This document shows positions 16,448 through 27,616 of a stretch of 64,000 nucleotides of DNA, in pieces. The DNA lies in NCBI GenBank assembly GCA_015067495.1, contig SVMI01000008.1, positions 26,475-90,474 of the forward strand, read 5' to 3'. The translations under genes and the position numbers were made by a program. The DNA is from Oscillospiraceae bacterium (GTDB lineage Bacteria > Bacillota > Clostridia > Oscillospirales > Oscillospiraceae). Position 1 is the stretch's first letter. Every line of letters starts with the position of its first letter. The notes beneath the pieces are model-generated. The model was not told the DNA's origin. It was given only the letters and a program-made list of their open reading frames with translations, and searched no databases.

Positions 16448-18859
16448 ATGACAGAACAACTACAGCAGCGATTTTTGCTTGCCCGCCGCAAGTATATTGC
16501 CGATCAATTCAATAATCTGAATGCTATGCAGCGGGAGGCTGCAACGACAACAGAAGGTCCGCTTCTGCTCCTTGCAGGAGCCGGCAGCGGTAAGACCACC
16601 GTGCTGATCCACCGAATTGCCAACCTGATCCGTTTTGGCGCGGGAAGCGATCCTTCTGTAGATTTGATCCCTGATACCGTTACGGAAGAGGATGTGGAGT
16701 TTCTTGAGGGGATCTCGGATGCTTCTTCCGATATGGATCACCGCCGCGCGGAGTATCTTTGTGCTGTAGAGCCTGCTGCACCGTGGAGCATCATTGCCAT
16801 TACCTTTACCAACAAGGCAGCCAATGAGCTGAAAGAGCGTCTGATGAACATGCTGGGCGAAGAAGCGCAGGATATATGGGCGATGACCTTTCACTCCGCA
16901 TGCTGCCGCATTTTGCGTCAATGGATCGAACGGCTTGGCTACAGCAAGCGTTTTACCATTTACGATACCGCCGATTCTGAGCGTATTATGAAGGACATCA
17001 TCCGTGATATGGGTATGGACGAAAAGACATTCCCAGCGCGTTTTGTCCTGAGTGTGATCAGCAAGGAAAAGGATGGGATGGTTTCTCCTGATGAGCTGGA
17101 AGAACGGGCAGAAGAAGCCGGTGATCTGAAGCTCAGCCATGTGGCGACGCTTTATAGGAAATATCAGACCCGACTTCGTGAAAACGATGCGGTTGACTTT
17201 GACGACATCATCCTTTTGACAGTCAGGCTTCTGCAGGAAAACGATGATATCCGCGCTTATTATCAGCGTAAGTTCCGTTATGTACTGGTGGATGAGTATC
17301 AGGATACCAACCACCTTCAGTATCTGCTGACGTCACTCCTTGCGGGCGGTCGGGAGAATATTTGTGTTGTCGGTGACGACGACCAGAGTATTTACCGCTT
17401 CCGCGGCGCGACCATTGCCAATATTCTGGACTTTGAAAAGCAGTATCAGGGTACGCGCGTGATCCGTCTGGAACAGAATTACCGTTCCACACAATCGATT
17501 CTGAATGCGGCAAACTCTGTGATCGTACATAACCGCGGCAGAAAAGGAAAAAGGCTTTGGACATCCAACGGCGTTGGTCAGCCGGTAGTGGTCTACGAAG
17601 CTGCCGATGAGCGTGCCGAAGCGTCCTTTGTTGCAGCTCAGATCATCGCGAAGCCGAAAGGTACGGATTTCCGGGATTATGCGATCCTTTACCGCACCAA
17701 TGCCCAGTCAAATGCTTTGGAATACGCTCTGAAGCGCAACGGTATCGCATACCGTGTCATCGGTGGTACCCGCTTCTTTGACCGGGCTGAGATCAAGGAT
17801 ATGCTTGCCTATCTTTGCGTCATCAATAACCGTGCTGATGATCTGCGGCTGAACCGCATCATCAACAATCCGCCCCGGGGACTGGGCGCGAAATCCTTGG
17901 AGGTCGCCCAACGGCTTGCCGATGCGGAGGGCTTCCCTCTGTACGAGGTCATTTCCCATTGTCAGGATTATGCTCCTCTTGAAAAGACCGCGCCTAAGCT
18001 GAAAGCCTTTACTGATTTGATCGAGGGTCTTGCACAGCTGCTGGACGATGGTATGAGCCTTCTTGATTTTTATGAAGAGCTGATGCTCCGCTCCGGCTAT
18101 GTGGAGATGCTGCAGAAAAAAGACACGGAGGAAAACAAGACCCGTCTGGAAAACGTCCGTGAATTGAAATCCAGCATCAATGCCTATCTTGAGAATGCGG
18201 AAACACCCACACTTGCCGGCTTCCTCGAGGAGATCGCCCTTTACACGGACATCGAGGAGTATAACGACAGCGATGATACCGTTGTAATGATGACCATGCA
18301 CTCGTCTAAGGGCTTGGAGTTTCCCCACGTTTTCATTGTCGGCTGTGAGGACGGGCTGTTCCCCGGCCTGAAGGCGATCGGTGATATGGAGGAGATGGAG
18401 GAGGAACGCCGTCTTTGCTATGTCGCGATCACCCGCGCCAAAAAGACGCTGACCATTACCCATGCCCGCCAGCGCATGCTCTACGGACGTACCAATTCGG
18501 CATTGCCGTCCCGATTCCTGCGGGAGCTGCCTCAGGAGGAGATCGTCAAAAAGGGCGGCTACGTTTATCAGCAGTACAGCCCGTCTGCAGCGCAGTCTGC
18601 ACAGCACAGCAGCTTCCGCAACGCTCAGGAGTTCGCCACGCCGAAGAAATCCACACCTTCAACGCCTGCAGCTGCGGCATCTACACCGATCCCGGATCTC
18701 AAAAAGGGCGATATGGTCAGCCACAAGGCCTTTGGCAAGGGTATGGTGCTGTCTGTGATGAAGATGGGCGGCGATGCGTTGCTTGAGATTATCTTTGACG
18801 AGATCGGCACAAAGAAGCTGATGGCGAAAACAGCCTTTGCCCACATGAAAAAGCTGTAA
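16448..18859 (+). CDS. pcrA: UvrD/PcrA-family ATP-dependent DNA helicase
   Basis: 803 aa superfamily 1A 3'-5' helicase. Q motif (LNAMQREAATTTEGP), Walker A LAGAGSGKTT, motif Ia AITFTNKAANELKER, Walker B LVDEYQDTN, motif III VVGDDDQSIYRFRGA, motif IV RLEQNYRSTQSIL, motif V MTMHSSKGLEFPHVFIVG and motif VI RRLCYVAITRAKK. About 55 mostly acidic residues (FGAGSDPSVD to AAPWS) are inserted between motifs I and Ia. The C-terminus ends in a Tudor-like KGDMVSHKAFGKGMVLS domain as in PcrA. Roles: repair and displacement of RecA filaments. Confidence 0.95.
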   Translation: MTEQLQQRFLLARRKYIADQFNNLNAMQREAATTTEGPLLLLAGAGSGKTTVLIHRIANLIRFGAGSDPSVDLIPDTVTEEDVEFLEGISDASSDMDHRRAEYLCAVEPAAPWSIIAITFTNKAANELKERLMNMLGEEAQDIWAMTFHSACCRILRQWIERLGYSKRFTIYDTADSERIMKDIIRDMGMDEKTFPARFVLSVISKEKDGMVSPDELEERAEEAGDLKLSHVATLYRKYQTRLRENDAVDFDDIILLTVRLLQENDDIRAYYQRKFRYVLVDEYQDTNHLQYLLTSLLAGGRENICVVGDDDQSIYRFRGATIANILDFEKQYQGTRVIRLEQNYRSTQSILNAANSVIVHNRGRKGKRLWTSNGVGQPVVVYEAADERAEASFVAAQIIAKPKGTDFRDYAILYRTNAQSNALEYALKRNGIAYRVIGGTRFFDRAEIKDMLAYLCVINNRADDLRLNRIINNPPRGLGAKSLEVAQRLADAEGFPLYEVISHCQDYAPLEKTAPKLKAFTDLIEGLAQLLDDGMSLLDFYEELMLRSGYVEMLQKKDTEENKTRLENVRELKSSINAYLENAETPTLAGFLEEIALYTDIEEYNDSDDTVVMMTMHSSKGLEFPHVFIVGCEDGLFPGLKAIGDMEEMEEERRLCYVAITRAKKTLTITHARQRMLYGRTNSALPSRFLRELPQEEIVKKGGYVYQQYSPSAAQSAQHSSFRNAQEFATPKKSTPSTPAAAASTPIPDLKKGDMVSHKAFGKGMVLSVMKMGGDALLEIIFDEIGTKKLMAKTAFAHMKKL

Positions 18860-18876
18860 TTTTCACTGCCTTTACC

Positions 18877-18895
18877 CATACACTTGCAAGAGGTG
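18877..18895 (+). promoter_or_regulatory. Sigma-E-type -10 box abutting the yunB Shine-Dalgarno
   Basis: CATACACT (18877-18884) matches the mother-cell sigma-E -10 consensus CATACAnT. After exactly 5 nt comes GAGGTG (18890-18895), the ribosome binding site of ATG 18901. A weak -35 (AATTTT-like) lies ~13 nt upstream. Confidence 0.6.
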
Positions 18896-18900
18896 ATATT

Positions 18901-21498
<2,598 letters not shown>

Positions 21499-21499
<1 letters not shown>

Positions 21500-21533
21500 A
21501 AAAGCAGCGGAAGAGTTTCTTCCGCTGCTTTTT
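21499..21533. terminator. Bidirectional terminator between ligA and the Cys-rich small gene
   Basis: 15-bp stem from AAAAAGCAGCGGAAG to CTTCCGCTGCTTTTT with a 5-nt AGTTT loop and A/T runs on both sides. Confidence 0.92.
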
Positions 21534-21741
21534 ACAGGCTGTAGTCGACATCGTCGTATTTCTTAAAATCCAACGCCTTGGGCTTTCCGGGAATGCGCTT
21601 GATGGGATCATAAGTGAACTTGCGGCACTTGTTGCCGGCTTTGACCACACCGCGCTTTGTGCAAAGAATGTTGTCCTCCTCTAGCGCAGTACCAAAGCGG
21701 CAATAGGTACAGTTCTTCTCAATGCGCTTGCGAAACAGCAT
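21532..21741 (-). CDS. Small Cys-containing basic protein, unknown function
   Basis: 69 aa. Four cysteines are arranged as CTYC...C...C (residues ~10-39: NCTYCRFGT, NILCTKRGVV, GNKCRKFTYD), a plausible small zinc ribbon. A basic middle is followed by an acidic end (KKYDDVDYSL). It begins 4 nt after the ylbJ stop, so it is co-transcribed with a sporulation gene. I do not recognise the family with certainty; short proteins of this shape are frequent in Oscillospiraceae. Confidence 0.65.
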   Translation of the reverse strand: MLFRKRIEKNCTYCRFGTALEEDNILCTKRGVVKAGNKCRKFTYDPIKRIPGKPKALDFKKYDDVDYSL

Positions 21742-21745
21742 GATC

Positions 21746-22789
21746 TCAACCCTTTCTCTTATCGTTAAGTAGATTATACAACGGTTTCCGCCGAAATGCT
21801 ACTGTTATTTTTCTGATCTTCAGCAAATAAATGAGAATTACGACGAAAATTACACCGGTCATGAGCCAAAGCCGCAGAAAGGGGATACCGAAATCAGGGG
21901 TGCTGATTATCAGAACCGACAACGAAAGAACGATGCTGAAAAGTGTTTGAAGCATTTTTCCCTTCAGATAATTGGAAAGCTTTAGGCCTGAGGTGACGGA
22001 GGCTGTCTGCATCAGTACGCATAATCCGCCGAAATTGACACCGATGGTCGCGATCAGCATGCGCATTCCTTCATTTTCGATCTGCCGGAGAAATGTTGCA
22101 CCGTTTGCAAGCTCCAGTATGCTGACGATCAGAACCGAAGCCTCGCTGGGCAGCAGCCATAAAAACCAACGGGAGCAAAATAAGATCAGGACTCGAAACA
22201 GAACGATCCAGCCGCATACATGGCTGATTACAAGTATGGATTTCTTAAGCGCATCAATGAAGGTAAGCGGTGTGCTTTCTTTTTGTTCTGCGACAAAGCG
22301 TTCATCACTCTTTAACATCCCTGCGACCAATATGGATGAAATAATATGAATCCCCCATATCCACCAAACGATGGCTCTGTTATCAAATTGCGCGGCTACG
22401 ATGCCGAACAGAAATGCAGGACCTGCATTGGAGCAAAATATAAGCATGCGATCGGCTGTCTTTTTGCGCAGGGAACCCTGCTTCCATGCACTGTGAACCA
22501 GCTGCGCGCCTGTTGGATATCCCCCAAGCATCCCGCAGAGCCAAATGCTGCCGCAGCCTTGTGGGATACGTAAAAGCCGCTCCATGGGAGAAAGCCATGA
22601 CAAATTTGTTGCCAGCAATGAGCTGTTCAGCAGATTTATCAGCACAAAGAAAGGAAACAAAGAGGGAATGACCACCTGAAGGCACAGTGTGATACCATCA
22701 ACTGCTCCCTTGATCGCTGTTTTTGAGTCTAAAATCAGAAGCAAAACTCCGCACAGAGCAAGTACTGTTTTGAACCATGGCTTTTTCAC
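21746..22789 (-). CDS. ylbJ: Sporulation integral membrane protein YlbJ
   Basis: 347 aa polytopic protein (about 8 hydrophobic segments) with nucleoside-recognition/Gate-like features: VIPSLFPFFVLINLL, RIPQGCGSIWLCGMLGGYPTGAQLV and CSNAGPAFLFG, all hallmarks of YlbJ. YlbJ is a sigma-E-regulated protein needed for normal spore cortex. The start is GTG 22789 (VKKPWF), preceded by GAGGTG and a sigma-E-type -10. It is divergent from yqfC. The small Cys protein gene follows. Confidence 0.88.
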   Translation of the reverse strand: MKKPWFKTVLALCGVLLLILDSKTAIKGAVDGITLCLQVVIPSLFPFFVLINLLNSSLLATNLSWLSPMERLLRIPQGCGSIWLCGMLGGYPTGAQLVHSAWKQGSLRKKTADRMLIFCSNAGPAFLFGIVAAQFDNRAIVWWIWGIHIISSILVAGMLKSDERFVAEQKESTPLTFIDALKKSILVISHVCGWIVLFRVLILFCSRWFLWLLPSEASVLIVSILELANGATFLRQIENEGMRMLIATIGVNFGGLCVLMQTASVTSGLKLSNYLKGKMLQTLFSIVLSLSVLIISTPDFGIPFLRLWLMTGVIFVVILIYLLKIRKITVAFRRKPLYNLLNDKRKG

Positions 22790-22794
22790 CCGAT

Positions 22795-22813
22795 CACCTC
22801 AGAAGAATGTATG
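22795..22813 (-). promoter_or_regulatory. Sigma-E-type -10 box abutting the ylbJ Shine-Dalgarno
   Basis: Minus strand CATACATT (22813-22806), then exactly 5 nt (CTTCT), then GAGGTG (22800-22795), 5 nt before GTG 22789. The arrangement is identical to yunB and cwlD. No good -35 is visible. Confidence 0.55.
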
Positions 22814-22823
22814 CGTCAAAGAG

Positions 22824-22851
22824 ATATTTCAGCACAACCGTTTCATATGCT
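22824..22851 (+). promoter_or_regulatory. Probable sigma-E promoter of yqfC
   Basis: -35 core ATATT (22824-22828), 15-nt spacer, -10 CATATGCT (22844-22851). AGGAGG (22857-22862) follows after 5 nt and ATG at 22870. yqfC/yqfD belong to the sigma-E regulon in B. subtilis, which supports the call. Confidence 0.55.
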
Positions 22852-22869
22852 TTTTCAGGAGGCGATCAA

Positions 22870-23157
22870 ATGTCAAAGGGTAGATCTTTTCTTTATCGGT
22901 TGACCGATGCCGCACAGCTGCACGACGAGGCAATACCTCACCAGCCGCTTGTGGAGATCATGAACGATCAACGGGTGCTGATCGAAAATCACCAAGGAGT
23001 TGTGGAGTACGGAACAAATCAGATCCGTGTGAATGTCAGGTTTGGTACTGTAACGGTCTGTGGCTGCGATCTGGAGCTTGCCCGGATGATGAAAGGGCAG
23101 CTGATCGTCGCAGGGAGAATTGACAGCGTCCATCTGCATAGGAGGCAAAGAAAATGA
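22870..23157 (+). CDS. yqfC: Sporulation protein YqfC
   Basis: 95 aa from ATG 22870 (SD AGGAGG). An earlier in-frame ATG at 22777 would overlap ylbJ and lacks an SD. It contains PLVEIMNDQRVLIENHQGVVEY and VTVCGCDLELARMMKGQLIVAGRID, the YabP/YqfC family pattern (beta-rich small sporulation protein). It overlaps yqfD by 4 nt. Confidence 0.9.
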   Translation: MSKGRSFLYRLTDAAQLHDEAIPHQPLVEIMNDQRVLIENHQGVVEYGTNQIRVNVRFGTVTVCGCDLELARMMKGQLIVAGRIDSVHLHRRQRK

Positions 23158-24317
23158 GCGGCACAACGGAAATTACCTTGATCTGCGCTGATCCGGGTGC
23201 TTTTCTTTCCTATATTGAACGGGAGAATATCACCGTTTCTTCTGTACAGCAGATCGATGAGCTTACATTGCGCTTACAGCTCAAGCAGCGCGATCTGACC
23301 AGACTGAAGCGTCTGGCAGAACGTCGGGGCGCGCAGATCACGGTCGTTCGACCCGACCGATTCACCGGTGCAGTCAGAGCCGCATTGCATCGTCCCGTTC
23401 TGCTGATCGGTCTGGTTCTGCTGCTCATAGCCGGGCTGTATCTGCCCAAGAGGGTCTTTTTTCTCCGTGTGGAGGGAAACCGAACAGTTCCGACACGGCT
23501 GATTCTTGACAAGGCAGAGCAGTGCGGTATCGGGTTCGGCGCATCCGCCGGCGATGTCAGGAGTGAGAGGGTGAAAAACGCCCTCCTTGAAGCCATTCCG
23601 CAGCTGCAATGGGCAGGGGTGAATACATCCGGCTGCGTTGCGACTATTTCTGTAAAAGAACGGCAGCTGCCCCTTTTGCCGGAGGATCATAATATGGCAA
23701 CAAGCATCGTCGCAAGCCGCGATGGGGTGATCTGTGATATGACTGTCACCAGCGGCGCGCCGGTCTGTCAGATCGGTCAAGCTGTTTCAAAAGGGGATAA
23801 GCTCATCACAGGCTATGTGGATTGTGACCGTTCTGTCCGCGCGACACGCTCCGCAGGAGAGATTTACGCCGCCACGATCCACAAAATTGATGCTTTGATG
23901 CCGATGGATTATAAACTGCGAGGCGTCCAAATGGAGAAAACGCAAAAAATTAGTGTGATTTTTGGAAAAAATCGAATAAATTTCTTCTCAGGTAGTGGAA
24001 TTTTGGATAGCAGTTGTGTTAAAATGTATGAGGAAAAATATTTGACGCTGCCGGGCGGCTTTCATTTGCCGATCAAAATCGTCACAGAAGCATGGATCAC
24101 CTACCGAGAACCCGCTGATGTGGTTTCATCCCGGGACGATACCCAGCTGCTCAGCAAACTGTCCCGTCGGTACATCGAGCAGCAAATGATCGCAGGTTCG
24201 GTGCTTTCCCAAAGAGAGAATACCGAGGTGCTTGACGGGATGATCCGTCTGACAGGGGAGTATGGCTGCATCGAAATGATCGGCAGGGAACAAAATGAGG
24301 AGATTATCAAACCATGA
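23154..24317 (+). CDS. yqfD: Sporulation protein YqfD
   Basis: 387 aa. A cytosolic N-terminal domain of ~80 residues is followed by a transmembrane helix (~82-100, PVLLIGLVLLLIAGLYL) and an external region with VFFLRVEGNRTVPTRLILDKAEQCGIGFGA, characteristic of YqfD/SpoIV-like proteins. The segment 23930-24040 is distinctly AT-rich compared with its surroundings. It overlaps phoH by 4 nt. Known as a sigma-E-dependent sporulation membrane protein. Confidence 0.9.
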   Translation: MSGTTEITLICADPGAFLSYIERENITVSSVQQIDELTLRLQLKQRDLTRLKRLAERRGAQITVVRPDRFTGAVRAALHRPVLLIGLVLLLIAGLYLPKRVFFLRVEGNRTVPTRLILDKAEQCGIGFGASAGDVRSERVKNALLEAIPQLQWAGVNTSGCVATISVKERQLPLLPEDHNMATSIVASRDGVICDMTVTSGAPVCQIGQAVSKGDKLITGYVDCDRSVRATRSAGEIYAATIHKIDALMPMDYKLRGVQMEKTQKISVIFGKNRINFFSGSGILDSSCVKMYEEKYLTLPGGFHLPIKIVTEAWITYREPADVVSSRDDTQLLSKLSRRYIEQQMIAGSVLSQRENTEVLDGMIRLTGEYGCIEMIGREQNEEIIKP

Positions 24318-25327
24318 GTCTGATCACAGAACGCATTGTAAACGTCGATCGCGTGGAAGACCTGATCGCGGTCTTCGGCTCGTTCGATGAGAATATTAAG
24401 AAAATTGAGGAAACGCTCAATGTCAGCATCGTCAATCGTGGCAATGAGCTGAAGATCAACGGCGAAGCGGAAGCTGTGGACAAAGCGGCGAGAACGGTCG
24501 AGGGTCTTCTTGCGCTCGCCGCCCGGGGTGAGACTATTGACGAGCAGCGGGTACGCTATCTGATCACCCTTGTGCAGGAGGGGAACGACGCATTGGTTTC
24601 CCAAATGGCAAAGGATGTTGTCTGTATTACCGCCAAGGGCAAGCCCATCAAGGCAAAAACCGTTGGTCAGCAGAATTATATGAAAGCGATCCAGTCCAAT
24701 ACTATCACCATTGGCGTCGGACCTGCCGGTACGGGCAAGACCTATTTGGCAGTAGCCGCAGCGGTTGCCGCGTTCCGGGAGCGGACTGTCAACCGCATCA
24801 TTTTGACCCGTCCTGCTGTGGAAGCGGGCGAGCGTCTTGGCTTCCTGCCGGGTGATCTGCAGAACAAGGTCGATCCCTATCTCAGACCCCTCTATGATGC
24901 TCTGTATGACATGCTGGGACCCGAAACCTTCCAAAAGTATCAGGAACGTGGCTCTATTGAAGTGGCGCCCCTTGCCTATATGAGAGGCCGTACATTGGAT
25001 GACAGCTTCATTATCCTTGACGAAGCACAGAATACCACCCGTGAGCAGATGAAGATGTTCCTGACCCGTCTGGGCTTTGGTTCCAAGATCGTAATCACCG
25101 GCGATGTGACCCAGATCGACCTGCCGGATGACAAGGTATCGGGTCTGAAGGATGCGGTGCGGGTACTTGGCGACGTGAAGGACATTGCCATCTGCACATT
25201 GACCTCTGCTGACGTTGTGCGTCATGCATTGGTGCAGCAGATCATCAACGCGTACGAAAAGGCAGACAGAAAGCCGGAGCCTCCGAAAAACTCCAACGCA
25301 CAAAGGAAGAGAAATTATGGCAAATAA
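24314..25327 (+). CDS. phoH: PhoH-family ATPase
   Basis: 337 aa. A small N-terminal KH/R3H-like region precedes a P-loop NTPase with Walker A GPAGTGKTYLA and Walker B FIILDEAQNTT, plus RPAVEAGERLGFLPGDL and GSKIVITGDVTQIDLP. The helicase-like ATPase is commonly linked to ybeY and era in RNA metabolism. Its end overlaps ybeY by 11 nt. The order yqfC-yqfD-phoH-ybeY is standard, but the HD-hydrolase, dgkA and cdd genes common before era in other Firmicutes are absent. Confidence 0.94.
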   Translation: MSLITERIVNVDRVEDLIAVFGSFDENIKKIEETLNVSIVNRGNELKINGEAEAVDKAARTVEGLLALAARGETIDEQRVRYLITLVQEGNDALVSQMAKDVVCITAKGKPIKAKTVGQQNYMKAIQSNTITIGVGPAGTGKTYLAVAAAVAAFRERTVNRIILTRPAVEAGERLGFLPGDLQNKVDPYLRPLYDALYDMLGPETFQKYQERGSIEVAPLAYMRGRTLDDSFIILDEAQNTTREQMKMFLTRLGFGSKIVITGDVTQIDLPDDKVSGLKDAVRVLGDVKDIAICTLTSADVVRHALVQQIINAYEKADRKPEPPKNSNAQRKRNYGK

Positions 25328-25817
25328 GATCAATATGACGTTTGACTGCTTCACGCTGCGCCAGCCGATGATTGCCCATATCATCAGCAAGTGCGTGGAA
25401 GCGACCTTAAAAGCAGAGCATATCACCGCCACCTGCGAGATCAACATTCTTGTGACAAACGACCGGGGTATCCGTGCCATTAACGCTGCCAGCCGTAATA
25501 TCGACAAGGCGACAGATGTGCTGAGCTTCCCTATGTTCGAAATGGAAGCCGGTAATCCGCCCACAGATTGGGAGGAATATCTCGATCCCGATACCGAAAT
25601 GTGTCCGCTGGGCGATATGTGCATCTCCCTTGAACGTGCCATCGCGCAAGCGAAGGAGTTCGGTCACAGCGTCAAGAGGGAAGTGGGCTACTTAACAATC
25701 CATTCCATGCTGCATCTTTTGGGCTACGACCATCTGGATGAAGGGGAGCAGAAGGCGCAGATGCGCACCCGCGAGGAAGCCATTGCCGCCACGATCCCCG
25801 GTATGCAAAGACAGTAA
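25317..25817 (+). CDS. ybeY: Endoribonuclease YbeY
   Basis: 166 aa from ATG 25317, overlapping the phoH end. Zinc signature HSMLHLLGYDH (HxxxHxxxxxH) near residue 123, preceded by VLSFPM and LGDMCISLERA. It is required for 16S rRNA 3'-end maturation and ribosome quality control, and acts with Era, encoded 11 nt downstream. Confidence 0.96.
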   Translation: MANKINMTFDCFTLRQPMIAHIISKCVEATLKAEHITATCEINILVTNDRGIRAINAASRNIDKATDVLSFPMFEMEAGNPPTDWEEYLDPDTEMCPLGDMCISLERAIAQAKEFGHSVKREVGYLTIHSMLHLLGYDHLDEGEQKAQMRTREEAIAATIPGMQRQ

Positions 25818-25828
25818 GGAGAGAGATT

Positions 25829-26716
25829 ATGAAGACAAAATCTGCTATGATCACGATTGCAGGTCGTCCCAATGTGGGCAAATCCACACTGACCAATTTC
25901 CTTGTGGGCGAGAAGATCGCGATCGTTTCCAATAAGCCCCAAACTACCCGAAACCGCATCTGCGGCATTGTCACAAAGGGTGATACCCAGTTCGTCTTTG
26001 TGGATACGCCGGGCTTCCATAAGCCCAGAACAAAGCTGGGCGATTACATGGTCAATGTGACCAAGGAGTCTATCGCGGATGTGGACCTGACCGTTCTCGT
26101 TGTTGAGCCGATCGCATCGGTGGGAACGCAGGAGGAGGTACTTCTGGAGCAGCTGAAGGCAAGAAAATGCCCTGTCGTCCTTGCCATTAACAAGATCGAT
26201 ACCGTCGAGAAGGAAATGCTTCTTGAGGTAATCGCCGCCTATTCGCAGGCATTTGAATTTGCTGCGATCATTCCCATCTCCGCCCGCACCGGCGACGGCG
26301 TGGACGCGCTTCTGGCAGAATGCGCCAAGTACGCGCAGGAAGGTCCGTTCCTTTTTGATGAGGATGTGACCACCGATCAGCCGGAGCGGCAGGTGATGGC
26401 AGAGATCATCCGCGAGAAGCTTCTTTGGTGTCTGGATCGGGAAATTCCCCACGGCACAGCCGTTGAGATCACCAAATTTTCCGAGCGTGAGAGCGGAATT
26501 ATCGATCTTGATGCGACCATTTACTGCGAAAAAGCCAGCCACAAGGGCATCATCATCGGCAAGCAGGGTGCGATGCTGAAGAAGATCTCCACCATGGCTC
26601 GCAGCGATTGCGAGAAATTCATGGGTACGAAGGTATTCCTGACCACATGGGTCAAGGTCAAGGAAAGCTGGCGCGACAGCGACTTTCTTGTCCGCAATTT
26701 CGGCTACAGAGAATAA
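25829..26716 (+). CDS. era: GTPase Era
   Basis: 295 aa. G1 GRPNVGKST, G2 region QTTRNRI, G3 DTPGF, G4 NKID, G5 SARTG, then a C-terminal KH domain with GIIIGKQGAMLKKI that binds 16S rRNA. Essential for 30S assembly. SD AAGGAGAGAG before ATG 25829. Confidence 0.98.
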   Translation: MKTKSAMITIAGRPNVGKSTLTNFLVGEKIAIVSNKPQTTRNRICGIVTKGDTQFVFVDTPGFHKPRTKLGDYMVNVTKESIADVDLTVLVVEPIASVGTQEEVLLEQLKARKCPVVLAINKIDTVEKEMLLEVIAAYSQAFEFAAIIPISARTGDGVDALLAECAKYAQEGPFLFDEDVTTDQPERQVMAEIIREKLLWCLDREIPHGTAVEITKFSERESGIIDLDATIYCEKASHKGIIIGKQGAMLKKISTMARSDCEKFMGTKVFLTTWVKVKESWRDSDFLVRNFGYRE

Positions 26717-26769
26717 TTTCCAAGTGTAAACTGCTCCCACTTGCAAATCCTTTTATTGGAGGGATGCAA

Positions 26770-26913
26770 ATGGATGCGATGAATTATTGGCAGTTGTTTC
26801 TCGATACCGGCGCGCCTGAAATGTATTTGCTCTATCAACGAGCCAAAAAGACGGAGGAAAAGCATGTACCTGACGATCCGTGCAATCGTCCTGCGGGTTA
26901 CGGACTACAATGA
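26770..26913 (+). CDS. yqzL: YqzL-like small protein between era and recO
   Basis: 47 aa from ATG 26770 (SD GGAGGG). The core NYWQLFLDTGAPEMYLLYQR matches the pattern of B. subtilis YqzL (xFTWKxFxxTGNIExYLLxK), which is also 47 aa and occupies the same position between era and recO. The coding region overlaps the recO start by 50 nt in another frame. Function unknown. Identification is by position, size and motif. Confidence 0.75.
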   Translation: MDAMNYWQLFLDTGAPEMYLLYQRAKKTEEKHVPDDPCNRPAGYGLQ

Positions 26914-27607
26914 CCGGGATGCTTTATTGACTGTTCTGAGCCGTGATCACGGGAAGCTGACCATAAAGGCGCGGGGTCTGCGCCGGAAAAACAGTCCCCT
27001 GATCGCGCCATGTCAGCTGTTGGCATACGGTGAATTTACGTTATTTGAATATCGCGGGATGTATACGATCAACGAGGCGCATGCCATTGAGCTGTTCCGT
27101 AACCTGCGCAGGGAGCTGACAAAGCTCTCCCTCGGTACGTATTTTGCACAGGTAACGGAAGTGATCTCCCAAGAGGATCTGCCCAATCCGCAGCTGCAAT
27201 CGCTTCTGCTGAACAGTCTCTATGCGCTCTCGCAGCTGGATCTTTCGGAGAGTCTTGTGAAGGCTGCCTTTGAGATGCGCGCAGCCTGCCTTGCCGGATA
27301 TACGCCGGATCTGTTCGGTTGTCGTGTCTGCGGTTCGCAGACGCCGGATCGCTTTGATCTTTCTGCCGGACAGCTGGAATGTCTCGGATGCAGAACAGGG
27401 GAATCGGACGGGATTCGTATGCCCGTTAATGTGGCTATGCTCCAGGCACTGCAGTATATCTCCGGCTGCGAATCTGGAAAGCTGTTTTCCTTTTCCCTTG
27501 GAGAAGAAAATCTTGAAAAGCTTTCCACGCTGACGGAAGCCTATCTGTCCACACAGCTGGAACGAGGTTTTTCAACCCTCGATTTTTACAAATCGCTACT
27601 TATTTAG
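26864..27607 (+). CDS. recO: DNA repair protein RecO
   Basis: 247 aa. The N-terminal OB fold (LRVTDYNDRDALLTVLSRDHGKLTIKARG) is followed by a helical domain and a zinc-like Cys set (CRVCGSQTP...CLGC). RecO loads RecA on SSB-coated ssDNA with RecR. ATG 26864 has SD GGAGGAAA inside yqzL. mutS2 follows after 9 nt. Confidence 0.95.
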   Translation: MYLTIRAIVLRVTDYNDRDALLTVLSRDHGKLTIKARGLRRKNSPLIAPCQLLAYGEFTLFEYRGMYTINEAHAIELFRNLRRELTKLSLGTYFAQVTEVISQEDLPNPQLQSLLLNSLYALSQLDLSESLVKAAFEMRAACLAGYTPDLFGCRVCGSQTPDRFDLSAGQLECLGCRTGESDGIRMPVNVAMLQALQYISGCESGKLFSFSLGEENLEKLSTLTEAYLSTQLERGFSTLDFYKSLLI

Positions 27608-27616
27608 GAGAGACAC

